Shown piece after piece: positions 1-6,453 of a DNA stretch of 20,101 nt. The DNA is from a virus. Location of the stretch: positions 1 to 20,101 of the IMG/VR virus record IMGVR_UViG_3300013093_000353; one strand, 5' to 3'. Position 1 is the stretch's first letter, and each line of letters opens with the position of its first letter. Made by a program: the position numbers and the translations under genes. The notes beneath the pieces were generated by a model. It had not been told where the DNA came from and made no database searches. It saw nothing but the letters and a program-made list of their open reading frames with translations.

Positions 1-431
1 TTAGGAGTGGTCGTTCTAAAATTAAGTATCGTAAGACCGCAAGGGAAATGATTATCACAGTTCCTGATAAGACACTATCTCTTCCATCTGTTGACATTTC
101 TTTTATGTTGACTGAGGATGATTATGCGTCTATCTTGAAAAGTGCAAGTGTATTACAATCACCAAATATTGCTGTTGTGTCTGATGGTGACAAAGTGTAT
201 ATTACTGCATACAATGTCAAGGATGATTCTGCTCACACTAACAGTATTGAGGTGGGAGAAGGAAATGGACATTCGTTTAAAATGGTATTCTTAACGGAGA
301 ACTTGAAAATGATTTCTGGTTCTTATGATGTTGAGATTTCAGCAAAAGGTCTTGCTTCTTTCAAGCACAAAACGCAAGACGTTGATTATTGGGTTGCTAC
401 TGAAGCAAAAGAATCTAACTATGGAGCATAA
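1..431 (+). CDS. 45: DNA polymerase sliding clamp gp45, C-terminal part (5' end outside window)
   Basis: The reading frame is open from the left edge (codons begin at base 3) to TAA at 429-431, so this is the last ~142 residues of a larger protein; T4 gp45 is 228 aa. The C-terminal part matches the gp45 pattern: a beta-rich domain, a segment MVFLTENLKM followed by SYDVEISAKG, and an end YWVATEA, as in T4-type clamps. In T4 the trimeric ring holds polymerase gp43 on DNA and also activates late transcription. gp44, gp62 and regA follow in the T4 order, which supports the call. An internal ATG at 48 exists, but homology continues upstream of it, so it is not the start. There is no catalytic motif to check. 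Confidence 0.88.
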   Translation, partial: RSGRSKIKYRKTAREMIITVPDKTLSLPSVDISFMLTEDDYASILKSASVLQSPNIAVVSDGDKVYITAYNVKDDSAHTNSIEVGEGNGHSFKMVFLTENLKMISGSYDVEISAKGLASFKHKTQDVDYWVATEAKESNYGA

Positions 432-435
432 TAAA

Positions 436-624
436 ATGAGTTTAATTTGGTTGACTGATGTGAAGACACAAGCAAAGATTGCAGTAAATCCTAAGTATAT
501 TGTTGCAGTATTTACTGCTGCTGAAGGTGAAGTGGAAGGTAAAACTGTTATTGGTTTGATTAATGGTAATGTTGTTGTTGAGGAAAATGAACTTGACGTT
601 GTTTCACAGATAACTGGAGCATAA
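436..624 (+). CDS. Small conserved phage protein (62 aa), function unknown
   Basis: The start ATG at 436 is chosen because GGAG at 423-426 lies 9 nt upstream; longer in-frame starts lie inside the clamp gene. The protein MSLIWLTDV... is beta-rich, with a pattern of hydrophobic strands and a central LINGNVVVEENELDVV segment. It loosely recalls the short FlbD-type fold (strand, NPKYI, strand, NG turn, strand), but this is only a resemblance. It sits 4 nt after gp45 and 4 nt before the next gene, so the three are probably co-translated. No catalytic residues or membrane segment are visible. Co-expression with the clamp suggests a replication or late-transcription accessory role; this is inference. 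Confidence 0.7.
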   Translation: MSLIWLTDVKTQAKIAVNPKYIVAVFTAAEGEVEGKTVIGLINGNVVVEENELDVVSQITGA

Positions 625-628
625 TTAA

Positions 629-907
629 ATGTCTATTACTGTTCAAACATTGTTTGGAACTTATAATGAAGAAGAACTCAAGGCAATCAAGAGTTGTCTG
701 AGGGAAATGTCAGAATGTATGTCTAAGATCAACAACGAAAAGGAGTTGATGAAGGATATCGTTAGTACTACACATGACAAGTTTAAGATTCCTAAGAAGA
801 TCTTTAAGAAAATGTCTAATGTATATTACAAGCAATCGTTTCAAGAGATTGTTTCTGAAAATAATGAATTTGAAGCATTGTTTGAAGGTGTGAACGAAGT
901 TAAGTGA
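629..907 (+). CDS. Small basic protein, possibly DsbA-like dsDNA-binding late transcription factor (92 aa)
   Basis: ATG at 629 follows GGAGC at 616-620. The protein is helical, lysine-rich in the middle (KFKIPKKIFKKM) and acidic at the C-terminus (NNEFEALFEGV). The order 'N-terminal helix, basic IPKKIFKK stretch, YYKQSFQEI, acidic EFEALFEGV' resembles what I recall of T4 DsbA-type proteins, which bind dsDNA at late promoters. I could not align it, so the name is tentative. It is the last gene before a strong terminator (913-937), forming a short unit with gp45. That fits, because gp45 itself is a late-transcription coactivator in T4. An alternative is an unrelated small DNA-binding protein. 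Confidence 0.5.
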   Translation: MSITVQTLFGTYNEEELKAIKSCLREMSECMSKINNEKELMKDIVSTTHDKFKIPKKIFKKMSNVYYKQSFQEIVSENNEFEALFEGVNEVK

Positions 908-912
908 TTTTA

Positions 913-937
913 ATGCCCCTTCGGGGGCATCTTTTTT
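913..937 (+). terminator. Rho-independent terminator after the clamp operon
   Basis: A 7-bp stem, ATGCCCC (913-919) with GGGGCAT (924-930), is closed by a C(UUCG)G tetraloop and followed by six T (932-937). It lies between the 92-aa gene and gp44, so it separates clamp transcription from the clamp loader. Confidence 0.88.
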
Positions 938-952
938 ATTATGGAGTATTGA

Positions 953-1888
953 ATGACTGAGCATATGTTATGGGTAGAAAAGTATCGTCCTACCAAAATC
1001 GCAGATTGTATCCTTCCTGATAGTTTAAAAACCCTTTTTCAAGATATCGTTACCAAAGGTGAAATCCCAAACCTCCTTCTTTCTGGTACTGCTGGTGTTG
1101 GTAAGACAACTGTAGCAAAAGCACTTTGTAATGAAGTTGGTTGTGATTTTATGATGATCAATGGATCTGATGAATCTGGTATTGATGTTCTTCGTAACAA
1201 GATTAAGAACTATGCATCTTCTATGTCTCTTACTGGTGGACGTAAAGTCATTATCATTGACGAGGCAGATTATCTAAACCCAAACTCAACACAACCTGCA
1301 CTTCGTGGTGCTATTGAAGAGTTTGCTTCTAACTGTTCTTTTATTTTCACTTGTAACTATAAGAACCGTATTATTGATCCACTCCATTCTCGTTGTACTG
1401 TCATTGATTTCAAACTCAATGGTTGCAAACCAAAGATGGCTGCACAGTTCTTCAAACGTGTTGAGGGTATTCTCCAACATGAGAATGTAGAATATAGTAA
1501 GGATGTAGTAGCTGCTGTTATCACCAAACATTTTCCCGATAATAGACGCATTCTAAACGAGTTACAGAGGTATTCTGTCTCTGGGGTCATTGATAGTGGT
1601 ATTCTAAGTAATATCGGTGATATACAGATCACAGAACTTGTAAACTGCATTCACACACGTGATTTCAGTTCAGCACGTAAGTGGGTTGTTAATAATCTTG
1701 ACAATGATCCTTCTGTACTCTTGAGGAAGGTCTTTGATGGTCTATATGATCAATTGAAACCATCTTCTGTCCCACAGTTGGTAATTACTATTGGTAAATA
1801 TCAGTTTAATGCTGCTTTTGTTGCTGATCATGAAATTAACCTTCTGGCATGTATTGTTGAACTTATGTCTGACTTGGAGTTCAAATAA
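953..1888 (+). CDS. 44: Clamp loader large (ATPase) subunit gp44
   Basis: An AAA+ ATPase of the RFC/clamp-loader family, 311 aa (T4 gp44 is 319). With gp62 it opens the gp45 ring and places it on primer-template DNA. Visible motifs: RFC box LWVEKYRP at residues 6-13; Walker A GTAGVGKTT with K51; Walker B IIIDEADY with D103/E104; and sensor/arginine-finger SRC motif HSRC at 145-148. A C-terminal collar domain of helices follows. ATG 953 has GGAG at 943-946. The stop overlaps the gp62 start by one base (TAATG), which indicates translational coupling, as expected for subunits of one complex. Confidence 0.97.
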   Translation: MTEHMLWVEKYRPTKIADCILPDSLKTLFQDIVTKGEIPNLLLSGTAGVGKTTVAKALCNEVGCDFMMINGSDESGIDVLRNKIKNYASSMSLTGGRKVIIIDEADYLNPNSTQPALRGAIEEFASNCSFIFTCNYKNRIIDPLHSRCTVIDFKLNGCKPKMAAQFFKRVEGILQHENVEYSKDVVAAVITKHFPDNRRILNELQRYSVSGVIDSGILSNIGDIQITELVNCIHTRDFSSARKWVVNNLDNDPSVLLRKVFDGLYDQLKPSSVPQLVITIGKYQFNAAFVADHEINLLACIVELMSDLEFK

Positions 1889-2277
1889 TGCCTGATCTAT
1901 TTAAGGAGATTGTACCTTCTATACTACAAACTAAGAAAAGTGTGTTCCGTGATGAACTGGATTATAATGACTATAATCCGTTCATTGTTAATCGTGCTCT
2001 GTCCTATCATATTGATTGTATTCCTTATGTGAATGAAATCAATATGTTGTCTGGTTTAGATAAAGATATGCAATATTCATATCTTCTTCATTATATTAGA
2101 CCAATGAAACGTTCATTCAAGAAATGGCAAAAATCTGAGATTGATAAAGACATAGAGTGCGTGAAAGTATATTTTGGCTATTCCAACCAGAAAGCAAAGG
2201 ATGCTCTTCGTATTCTTACTCATGAACAAATCAATGAGATAAGAAGAAAAACGGATAAAGGTGGAGTGAAACAATAA
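1888..2277 (+). CDS. 62: Clamp loader small subunit gp62
   Basis: 129 aa; no ATPase motifs, as expected for gp62, which together with four gp44 copies forms the T4 loader. Recognised by position and by the conserved phage gp62 pattern: CIPYVNEINML near residues 44-54, MQYSYLLHYIRPMKRSFKKW near 61-80, and YFGYSNQKAKDAL near 96-108. It is shorter than T4 gp62 (187 aa), mainly at the C-terminus, which is usual in environmental relatives. The start overlaps the gp44 stop by one base. In T4 regA follows directly; here a homing endonuclease gene lies between. Confidence 0.9.
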   Translation: MPDLFKEIVPSILQTKKSVFRDELDYNDYNPFIVNRALSYHIDCIPYVNEINMLSGLDKDMQYSYLLHYIRPMKRSFKKWQKSEIDKDIECVKVYFGYSNQKAKDALRILTHEQINEIRRKTDKGGVKQ

Positions 2278-2298
2278 TTCTTTATAATAACATATTTT

Positions 2299-2306
2299 TA
2301 TAAATA
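2299..2306 (+). promoter_or_regulatory. T4-type late promoter (TATAAATA)
   Basis: Exact match to the T4 late promoter element TATAAATA, 31 nt upstream of the ATG of the HNH gene at 2338, in a short AT-rich gap. It would drive the endonuclease (and perhaps regA) late in infection. Confidence 0.6.
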
Positions 2307-2337
2307 AAAGTATCATTTATCCACAATTAATAAAGAT

Positions 2338-2910
2338 ATGGTCAATATCATAGGTTACAATCAATTCCCAGATAAAAATGAATTTATTGAACTGTATAAA
2401 AATAATACACAATTGCAATTATCCAATTATTATGGATGTACTAAGAAACGCATCAATAAATGGATAAAACATTTTGGATTAGAATTAAGACCCCAAGGAG
2501 GGGGAAATAATAGAAAATATGATATAGATGAAATTATTTTAAGAAAATTAATAGATAATGGTTATAGTAATGATGAAATTTGTAATGTATTAAATATTAG
2601 GGGAAAAACATCTCTTTATACATGGTTAAGGAAATATAATATAAAGAGAAAAAAAGAAACAGATAAATATAAGTTATATAAACATAAAGTTAGGTATTTA
2701 ACCGAAAAAACATATGCCTTATATAAAAACGAAATAAACCCTAATAACTATCCTAGAACACTGTGTGGAGTTGATAATGGGTATCAACTAGACCATATAA
2801 TGAGTGTTTCTGATTGTTTTAATAAAAACATATCAGAGGATTATTGTGCTTCTATGGAAAATTTACAAATGTTATCTTGGATGGATAACTTGAGGAAAAG
2901 ATATGAATAA
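2338..2910 (+). CDS. Free-standing HNH homing endonuclease inserted between gp62 and regA
   Basis: 190 aa. The C-terminal third carries an HNH nuclease signature: LDHIMSV with D152/H153, then ENLQMLSW and DNLRKR. The N-terminal half holds two helix-turn-helix-like segments (LSNYYGCTKKRINKWIK and a second ending TSLYTWLRKYNIKRK), suited to DNA recognition. Such free-standing nucleases cut the endonuclease-free allele of a related phage and spread by repair. The gene is visibly more AT-rich than gp44 or gp62. It breaks the T4 order 62-regA, has its own late-type promoter, has a weak ribosome binding site (AAAG), and overlaps the regA start by 8 nt. All of this fits a mobile insertion. Confidence 0.85.
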   Translation: MVNIIGYNQFPDKNEFIELYKNNTQLQLSNYYGCTKKRINKWIKHFGLELRPQGGGNNRKYDIDEIILRKLIDNGYSNDEICNVLNIRGKTSLYTWLRKYNIKRKKETDKYKLYKHKVRYLTEKTYALYKNEINPNNYPRTLCGVDNGYQLDHIMSVSDCFNKNISEDYCASMENLQMLSWMDNLRKRYE

Positions 2911-3325
2911 AATAGAAAGTGATATTTTTAATGGACTTGGTGTAGAAATTAAATTGACGGAAGAAGATGATTTTCTCAAAGTCAGAGAAACACTGACCCG
3001 TATTGGTGTAGCATCCAAAAAAGATAAAATTCTTTATCAATCTTGTCATATCCTTCATAAAAAAGGAAAATACGCACTCATTCATTTTAAAGAGTTGTTT
3101 GCCCTTGATGGTAAACCAACAGATTTATCAGAAAATGATCTTTCACGTAGAAATGCAATTGCAAAGTTATTAGAAGATTGGGGATTGGTTACTGTTGTTA
3201 ATAAAGAACAAGTAGAAAATCCACCACCAATTTTCCTATCACAAATCAAAATCATCTCTCATAAGGAAAAACATGAATGGGAGTTGATTGCAAAATATAA
3301 CATTGGAAAGAAAAAAACTTCTTGA
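2903..3325 (+). CDS. regA: Translational repressor RegA
   Basis: 140 aa (T4 RegA 122). RegA binds initiation regions of many early T4 mRNAs, including those of its own operon, and blocks ribosome entry. The protein matches T4 RegA strongly: DDFLKVRETLTRIGVASKKD, LYQSCHILHKKG, IHFKELF, RRNAIAKLLEDWGLV and KHEWELIAKYNIG all have counterparts in the T4 protein. It carries a ~12-residue N-terminal extension relative to T4. ATG 2903 has AGGA at 2893-2896 inside the end of the HNH gene, and the genes overlap by 8 nt. The stop codon TGA (3323-3325) lies inside the -35 box of the next promoter. Confidence 0.96.
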   Translation: MNKIESDIFNGLGVEIKLTEEDDFLKVRETLTRIGVASKKDKILYQSCHILHKKGKYALIHFKELFALDGKPTDLSENDLSRRNAIAKLLEDWGLVTVVNKEQVENPPPIFLSQIKIISHKEKHEWELIAKYNIGKKKTS

Positions 3326-3350
3326 CAATAACAAAATAATGTGTTATATT
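3322..3350 (+). promoter_or_regulatory. Sigma-70 promoter for the hsp20 unit
   Basis: TTGACA (3322-3327), 17-nt spacer, TATATT (3345-3350), with an extended -10 TG at 3342-3343. The -35 overlaps the regA stop codon. Confidence 0.82.
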
Positions 3351-3351
3351 G

Positions 3352-3359
3352 TATAAATA
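3352..3359 (+). promoter_or_regulatory. T4-type late promoter overlapping the hsp20 start region
   Basis: Exact TATAAATA, starting 2 nt after the sigma-70 -10 box, so the same leader could be used both early and late. Confidence 0.55.
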
Positions 3360-3361
3360 GA

Positions 3362-3391
3362 AGTGGATGCCTTCGGGGTCCACTCTATTTT
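3362..3391 (+). other. 5'-leader hairpin of hsp20
   Basis: AGTGGA (3362-3367) pairs with TCCACT (3379-3384); inner CC/GG pairs close a TTCG loop (3372-3375). A T-rich stretch (CTATTTTATT) follows. It lies immediately after the predicted transcription starts, so it is either a 5' stabilising stem or a terminator for regA transcripts. Confidence 0.6.
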
Positions 3392-3418
3392 ATTAACTCG
3401 CTTTTAAGGAGAAACAAT

Positions 3419-3871
3419 ATGACATATGCATACGGTAAGTCACTACTTCCATCTACTGTTGGTTTTGATCGTCTTCTAACAACTCTTAATGAGTTTGAAG
3501 AACTGTTTGAACAAAAGAAACCACAAACATACCCCCCATACAATATTGTCAAATTTGATGATGATAATTATCAGATCCAAATTGCTGTTGCAGGATTTGA
3601 TAAGAATGAAATTGTTATTGAAACTAAGAACAACCAACTAACTGTCAATGGTGAAATCAAATCTGCATACACCTCAGATGTTGTATTTTTACATCGTGGT
3701 TTATCAACTCGTGATTTTAGTCATTCATTTACATTATCTGATACTGTAGTTGTGAAATCTGCTGACATAGTTAATGGTGTTCTGAAAATTGACCTTCAGA
3801 ATATTGTACCAGAAGAAAAGAAACCCAGAAAAATTCCTATCGGTAATGAAATGGCATATCATTTTGAATGA
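3419..3871 (+). CDS. Small heat-shock protein (Hsp20/alpha-crystallin family)
   Basis: 150 aa, close to IbpA size. The start ATG 3419 is set by AAGGAG at 3406-3411. The alpha-crystallin domain covers roughly residues 35-125: YPPYNIVKFDDDNYQIQIAV, AGFDKNEIVIETKNNQLTV, then FLHRGLSTRDFSHSFTLSDTV and the NGVLKIDL strand typical of sHSPs. The C-terminal KIPI is the I-x-I-like tail motif used for oligomer assembly. Such genes are common in marine T4-like phages and are thought to protect proteins during scaffold or virion assembly; that role is inference. It has its own leader with early and late promoter signals, and a hairpin after the stop. Confidence 0.93.
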   Translation: MTYAYGKSLLPSTVGFDRLLTTLNEFEELFEQKKPQTYPPYNIVKFDDDNYQIQIAVAGFDKNEIVIETKNNQLTVNGEIKSAYTSDVVFLHRGLSTRDFSHSFTLSDTVVVKSADIVNGVLKIDLQNIVPEEKKPRKIPIGNEMAYHFE

Positions 3872-3884
3872 TTGATATATAATT

Positions 3885-3906
3885 TAGGGGGAATCATTTC
3901 CCCCTA
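3885..3906 (+). other. Stable hairpin downstream of hsp20
   Basis: A 9-bp perfect stem TAGGGGGAA / TTCCCCCTA with loop TCAT. No T-tract follows, so it is more likely an mRNA-stabilising or processing element than a strong intrinsic terminator. Confidence 0.6.
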
Positions 3907-3923
3907 CCAATAGGAATAAGACA

Positions 3924-4145
3924 ATGAAACAATATAAAAAGAAAACAACGGATAGACCTGTCTTGAAAAAACTAAGACCACTTGGGAATTTAACAGATGT
4001 GTACTACACATATTCTCATTGGGCTAAAAAATTCATTGATGGGGTTGAATATATTCCTGTTTCAAAATCAAACCCAGAAGAGTTTCCAATGAAAACAACA
4101 CCAATTCATTGGATGCGTAAAGATAATATGGAGCATATAAAATAA
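3924..4145 (+). CDS. Conserved hypothetical phage protein (73 aa)
   Basis: The start ATG 3924 is preceded by AGGA at 3911-3914. The protein is basic at the N-terminus (MKQYKKKTTDRPVLKKLRP), then has KFIDGVEYIPVSKS and ends with PIHWMRKDNMEHIK. The last part recalls small conserved proteins of marine T4-like phages, but I know of no function. No membrane segment or cysteine cluster is visible. The stop overlaps the next start by one base (TAATG), so it is translationally coupled to a small membrane protein. Confidence 0.68.
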   Translation: MKQYKKKTTDRPVLKKLRPLGNLTDVYYTYSHWAKKFIDGVEYIPVSKSNPEEFPMKTTPIHWMRKDNMEHIK

Positions 4146-4297
4146 TGGCATTGAAGAAAACAAACAAGAATCGTAAGAAAGTAGATGAACCGACTGTGGA
4201 AATGATTGAACCAACTAAAGGTTGGGAAATCCCAAATAACAAGAAGTTTTTTGTAACCATTGGTCTTGTTGTAGCATTTATTATTCTTATTATTTGA
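4145..4297 (+). CDS. Small single-pass membrane protein (50 aa)
   Basis: The reading frame from ATG 4145 to TGA 4295-4297 gives MALKKTNKNRKK..., a very basic N-terminus, followed by a hydrophobic C-terminal segment FFVTIGLVVAFIILII (about residues 35-50). This predicts a C-terminally anchored, one-helix inner-membrane protein with a cytoplasmic basic head. It overlaps the upstream stop by one base and ends one base before the dCMP deaminase start, so it fits a coupled operon exactly. Function unknown; the shape is compatible with a membrane-associated lysis or host-takeover factor, but nothing proves it. Confidence 0.7.
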   Translation: MALKKTNKNRKKVDEPTVEMIEPTKGWEIPNNKKFFVTIGLVVAFIILII

Positions 4298-4298
4298 T

Positions 4299-4778
4299 AT
4301 GAAACAAAAATTTGTTAATGCTTATATGGATGTGGCACACCGTTTTGCTCAACTCTCTACTGCAAAGAGGTTACAAGTCGGTGCAATCATTGTGAAAGAT
4401 GATAGAATTATATCTATTGGTTATAATGGTATGCCATCTGGTTGGACTAATGAATGTGAAGTTGAACATCATACCTTTGATTCTAGAGATATTGAAAATG
4501 ATCCTGCTTGGAGTAAGGATTTAAACAAAGGTGGATATAGTAGGTTAAAAACCAAAGATGAAGTAATCCATGCAGAAATGAATTGTTTAGGGAAATTGGC
4601 AAAAAGTAATGAATCTGGTATAGATTCTACAATGTTTATTACACATTCGCCCTGTATTCAATGTGCAAAAGGGATATATGTTGCAGGAATCAAGAATATA
4701 TTTTATTCGGAAGAGTATAGATGCAATGATGGTATTATTTTTCTAAGAAAATGTGGTGTTGAAGTTGTAAAATTATAA
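4299..4778 (+). CDS. cd: dCMP deaminase
   Basis: 159 aa (T4 Cd is 193). It converts dCMP to dUMP, the substrate of thymidylate synthase, and so shifts pools toward dTTP, which suits an AT-rich phage. The zinc site is visible: HAEMN with H91 (ligand) and E93 (proton shuttle), and PCIQC with C119 and C122. The N-terminal AHRFAQLSTAKRLQVGAIIV and GYNGMPSGWTNECE are typical of the family. There is one base between the upstream stop and this ATG, with no clear Shine-Dalgarno, so coupling is likely. The 3' end overlaps a late promoter motif at 4774-4781. Confidence 0.96.
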   Translation: MKQKFVNAYMDVAHRFAQLSTAKRLQVGAIIVKDDRIISIGYNGMPSGWTNECEVEHHTFDSRDIENDPAWSKDLNKGGYSRLKTKDEVIHAEMNCLGKLAKSNESGIDSTMFITHSPCIQCAKGIYVAGIKNIFYSEEYRCNDGIIFLRKCGVEVVKL

Positions 4779-4781
4779 ATA
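4774..4781 (+). promoter_or_regulatory. T4-type late promoter (TATAAATA)
   Basis: Exact TATAAATA spanning the dCMP deaminase stop codon, 26 nt upstream of the second HNH gene. Confidence 0.58.
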
Positions 4782-4807
4782 TTAGTTTTACATGCTGAAG
4801 CAGAAAA

Positions 4808-5398
4808 ATGAAACATAAACACCACATAATACCTAAACATATGGGTGGTTCTGATGATCCATCAAATTTGACAGAATTGAGTAGGGAGGATCATGCTTTT
4901 GCACATAGAGAACTATATGAAAAATATGGTAAGAAAGAAGATTTAGGTGCATATTATCTACTAAATGGACAAACTGATGAAGCAATGAAAATATATTCCT
5001 CATTGGGTGGTAAAGTCCAAGGGAAAAGGAATGCTGAATCTGGTCATATTCAAAAAATACAGAAATCATCCGATGTTGTTTCTAATGGTAGAAAAGGTGG
5101 GTGTGCCACAATAAAAACAGGTAAAGGTTCTTTTGCAAATCCAGATGAAAGGAAAAAAGTTGCTGTTCTTGGAGGAAAGGTCCAAGGGAAAAGGAATGCT
5201 GAATCTGGCCACTGTAAAAAAATAACCATTGATTATTGGGAAAAAGTTAAAAAAGGCGAGATTGAAAGATCCAAAAAAATATGGATATATTCTGAAATAT
5301 ATAAGATTAGTAAATTGATAAAAATAAACGATAAACTTCCAGACGGATTTTCTTATGGAAGAAAAATATTTAAGGTAGAGGAAGAAAAATATGTCTGA
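4808..5398 (+). CDS. HNH homing endonuclease with repeated DNA-binding modules
   Basis: 196 aa. The HNH motif lies at the extreme N-terminus: HHIIPKHMGGSDDPSNL, then LSREDHAFAH. The middle holds two copies of LGGKVQGKRNAESGH (about residues 66-80 and 121-135) flanking a glycine-lysine rich part. These resemble the small DNA-contacting NUMOD-type modules of phage homing endonucleases. The C-terminal part (KKIWIYSEIYKISKLIK ... PDGFSYGRK) is a tail often seen in phage HNH proteins. The gene has a late-type promoter upstream, no strong ribosome binding site, and overlaps the next start by 8 nt, the same arrangement as the HNH gene at 2338. Confidence 0.85.
   Translation: MKHKHHIIPKHMGGSDDPSNLTELSREDHAFAHRELYEKYGKKEDLGAYYLLNGQTDEAMKIYSSLGGKVQGKRNAESGHIQKIQKSSDVVSNGRKGGCATIKTGKGSFANPDERKKVAVLGGKVQGKRNAESGHCKKITIDYWEKVKKGEIERSKKIWIYSEIYKISKLIKINDKLPDGFSYGRKIFKVEEEKYV
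5015..5208 (+). repeat. 29-bp exact direct repeat inside the HNH gene (5015-5043 and 5180-5208)
   Basis: The stretch from GTCCAAGGG to GAATCTGG is identical in both copies, 165 bp apart and in the same frame. It encodes the VQGKRNAESG module. The identity at synonymous sites points to a recent duplication or gene conversion. Confidence 0.9.
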
Positions 5399-5873
5399 AC
5401 CAAGATGGTTAATTGAATCTGAAAAATATGTTGGTCTAAAAGAAGTCGCAGGACCAAAGAGTAGTCCAACGGTTGTTAATTTTTGGAAAATAATTCGTCT
5501 TTCTGGAATCAGTAACGATGATGTGCCTTGGTGTGCTGCGTTTGTTGGTGCAGTATTAGAAAATGTTGGTATTACTTCAACCAGAAGTGGTCTTGCAAAA
5601 TCATATCTCAATTTCGGAACAAAACAAAATGCTCCAACTCTAGGAAGTATTGTTGTATTTTCTAGAAAGGGTGGTGGACATGTTGGATTTGTTGTTGGTA
5701 AGGATAAAGATGGAAATCTGTATGTTCTTGGTGGTAATCAATCTGACTCAGTGAGTGTAAAGAAATTCACTACTGCAAATGTTGTTGGTTACAGATGGCC
5801 AGATGCGAAAGTGTCACAATCTACACTTCCCGTTCTTGCTTCTGCTGCTGACTTTGAAACAAAAGTTGTATAA
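5391..5873 (+). CDS. Cell-wall hydrolase of the TIGR02594/CHAP-like (NlpC/P60-fold) family
   Basis: 160 aa. The pattern matches small Cys-His peptidoglycan hydrolases: VPWCAAFVGAVL with catalytic C48, a serine/arginine turn ARSYL-like (LAKSYLNFGT), GSIVVFSRKGGGHVGFVVG with H97, then YVLGGNQSDSVSV and VGYRWP. Family members cleave amide bonds in peptidoglycan and act as endolysins or tail-associated hydrolases. No signal peptide is visible, so export would need a holin or delivery with the virion. ATG 5391 has GAGGA at 5379-5383 inside the HNH gene, with an 8-nt overlap. A small 38-aa gene and a secreted nuclease follow. Confidence 0.85.
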   Translation: MSEPRWLIESEKYVGLKEVAGPKSSPTVVNFWKIIRLSGISNDDVPWCAAFVGAVLENVGITSTRSGLAKSYLNFGTKQNAPTLGSIVVFSRKGGGHVGFVVGKDKDGNLYVLGGNQSDSVSVKKFTTANVVGYRWPDAKVSQSTLPVLASAADFETKVV

Positions 5874-5876
5874 AAT

Positions 5877-5993
5877 ATGAGTCAGTGGCATGGTGGAAAG
5901 GGGTCTAAACAAAGACCCACTGACAAAAAGAAATTTGATGACAACTGGGAAAGAATCTTCGGAAAGAAGAAAGATGAGGAAAAGAAAAAATGA
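5877..5993 (+). CDS. Small conserved phage protein (38 aa), W-GGKGS ... FGKKK type
   Basis: ATG 5877 to TGA 5991-5993 encodes a very basic peptide beginning MSQWHGGKGSKQRP and containing KFDDNWERIFGKKK. The 'GGKGS-RP ... F-WD/E-IF-KK' layout is a recurrent tiny phage protein of unknown function. It starts 3 nt after the hydrolase stop and overlaps the next gene by four bases (ATGA), so it belongs to the same translational unit. Confidence 0.72.
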   Translation: MSQWHGGKGSKQRPTDKKKFDDNWERIFGKKKDEEKKK

Positions 5994-6448
5994 AAGAACT
6001 TTTTTTAATGTTATTTTTATCCACTTCTCTTAATGCTGGAGATTTACCTGACAAAGTGCTAACACCAGGCAAAGCAGATCCACACCTAACTGAAAAGGTT
6101 ATTTGTGCTGAAGATTTTAAAACTGGTGAATATAGAAACGTTTCATCAGCACTCAAGACAAGAGTGTATAGAGAATATGGTGTAGAACCTTATAAGGGAT
6201 ATTGTTCTGGTGAAGAAGGGTGTGAAGTAGACCACTTAATTCCAATCTATGTTGGTGGTGCTAACGACATTACCAATCTTTGGCCCCAACCATATGAAGG
6301 GCAACCTTGGAACGCTCGTATGAAGGACAGATTAGAGGTTAAATTGCATAATCTTGTGTGTGATGGAACTCTGACTTTAGATCAAGCACAACGTGAAATT
6401 TCAACAAATTGGATAGATGCATATAAAAAATATGTACTAAAAAAATAA
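5990..6448 (+). CDS. Secreted or periplasmic HNH nuclease
   Basis: 152 aa. It begins with a short signal peptide (MKELFLMLFLSTSLNAG, cleavage probably after NAG or nearby). The mature part carries an HNH motif: CEVDHLIPIYVGGANDITNLWPQP with D81/H82, then MKDRLEVKLHNLVCDG. Two pairs of cysteines (around C39/C76 and C71/C122) could form disulfides outside the cytoplasm. The C-terminus has the family-typical LDQAQREISTNWIDAYKKY. Unlike the homing HNH genes here, it has a signal peptide and no late promoter. A likely role is degrading host or competing DNA in the periplasm or after lysis, but this is inference. It starts inside the stop of the 38-aa gene. Confidence 0.82.
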   Translation: MKELFLMLFLSTSLNAGDLPDKVLTPGKADPHLTEKVICAEDFKTGEYRNVSSALKTRVYREYGVEPYKGYCSGEEGCEVDHLIPIYVGGANDITNLWPQPYEGQPWNARMKDRLEVKLHNLVCDGTLTLDQAQREISTNWIDAYKKYVLKK

Positions 6449-6453
6449 AAAAC

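Noticed and set aside
3341-3418. Upstream extension of the Hsp20 reading frame
   Set aside because: It would start inside the promoter -10 region; AAGGAG precedes the ATG at 3419 and the extension has no sHSP similarity.
5066-5611. Minus-strand ORF of 181 aa
   Set aside because: It lies antisense to the HNH and hydrolase genes, both with clear motifs; low-complexity Phe-rich product and no start signal.
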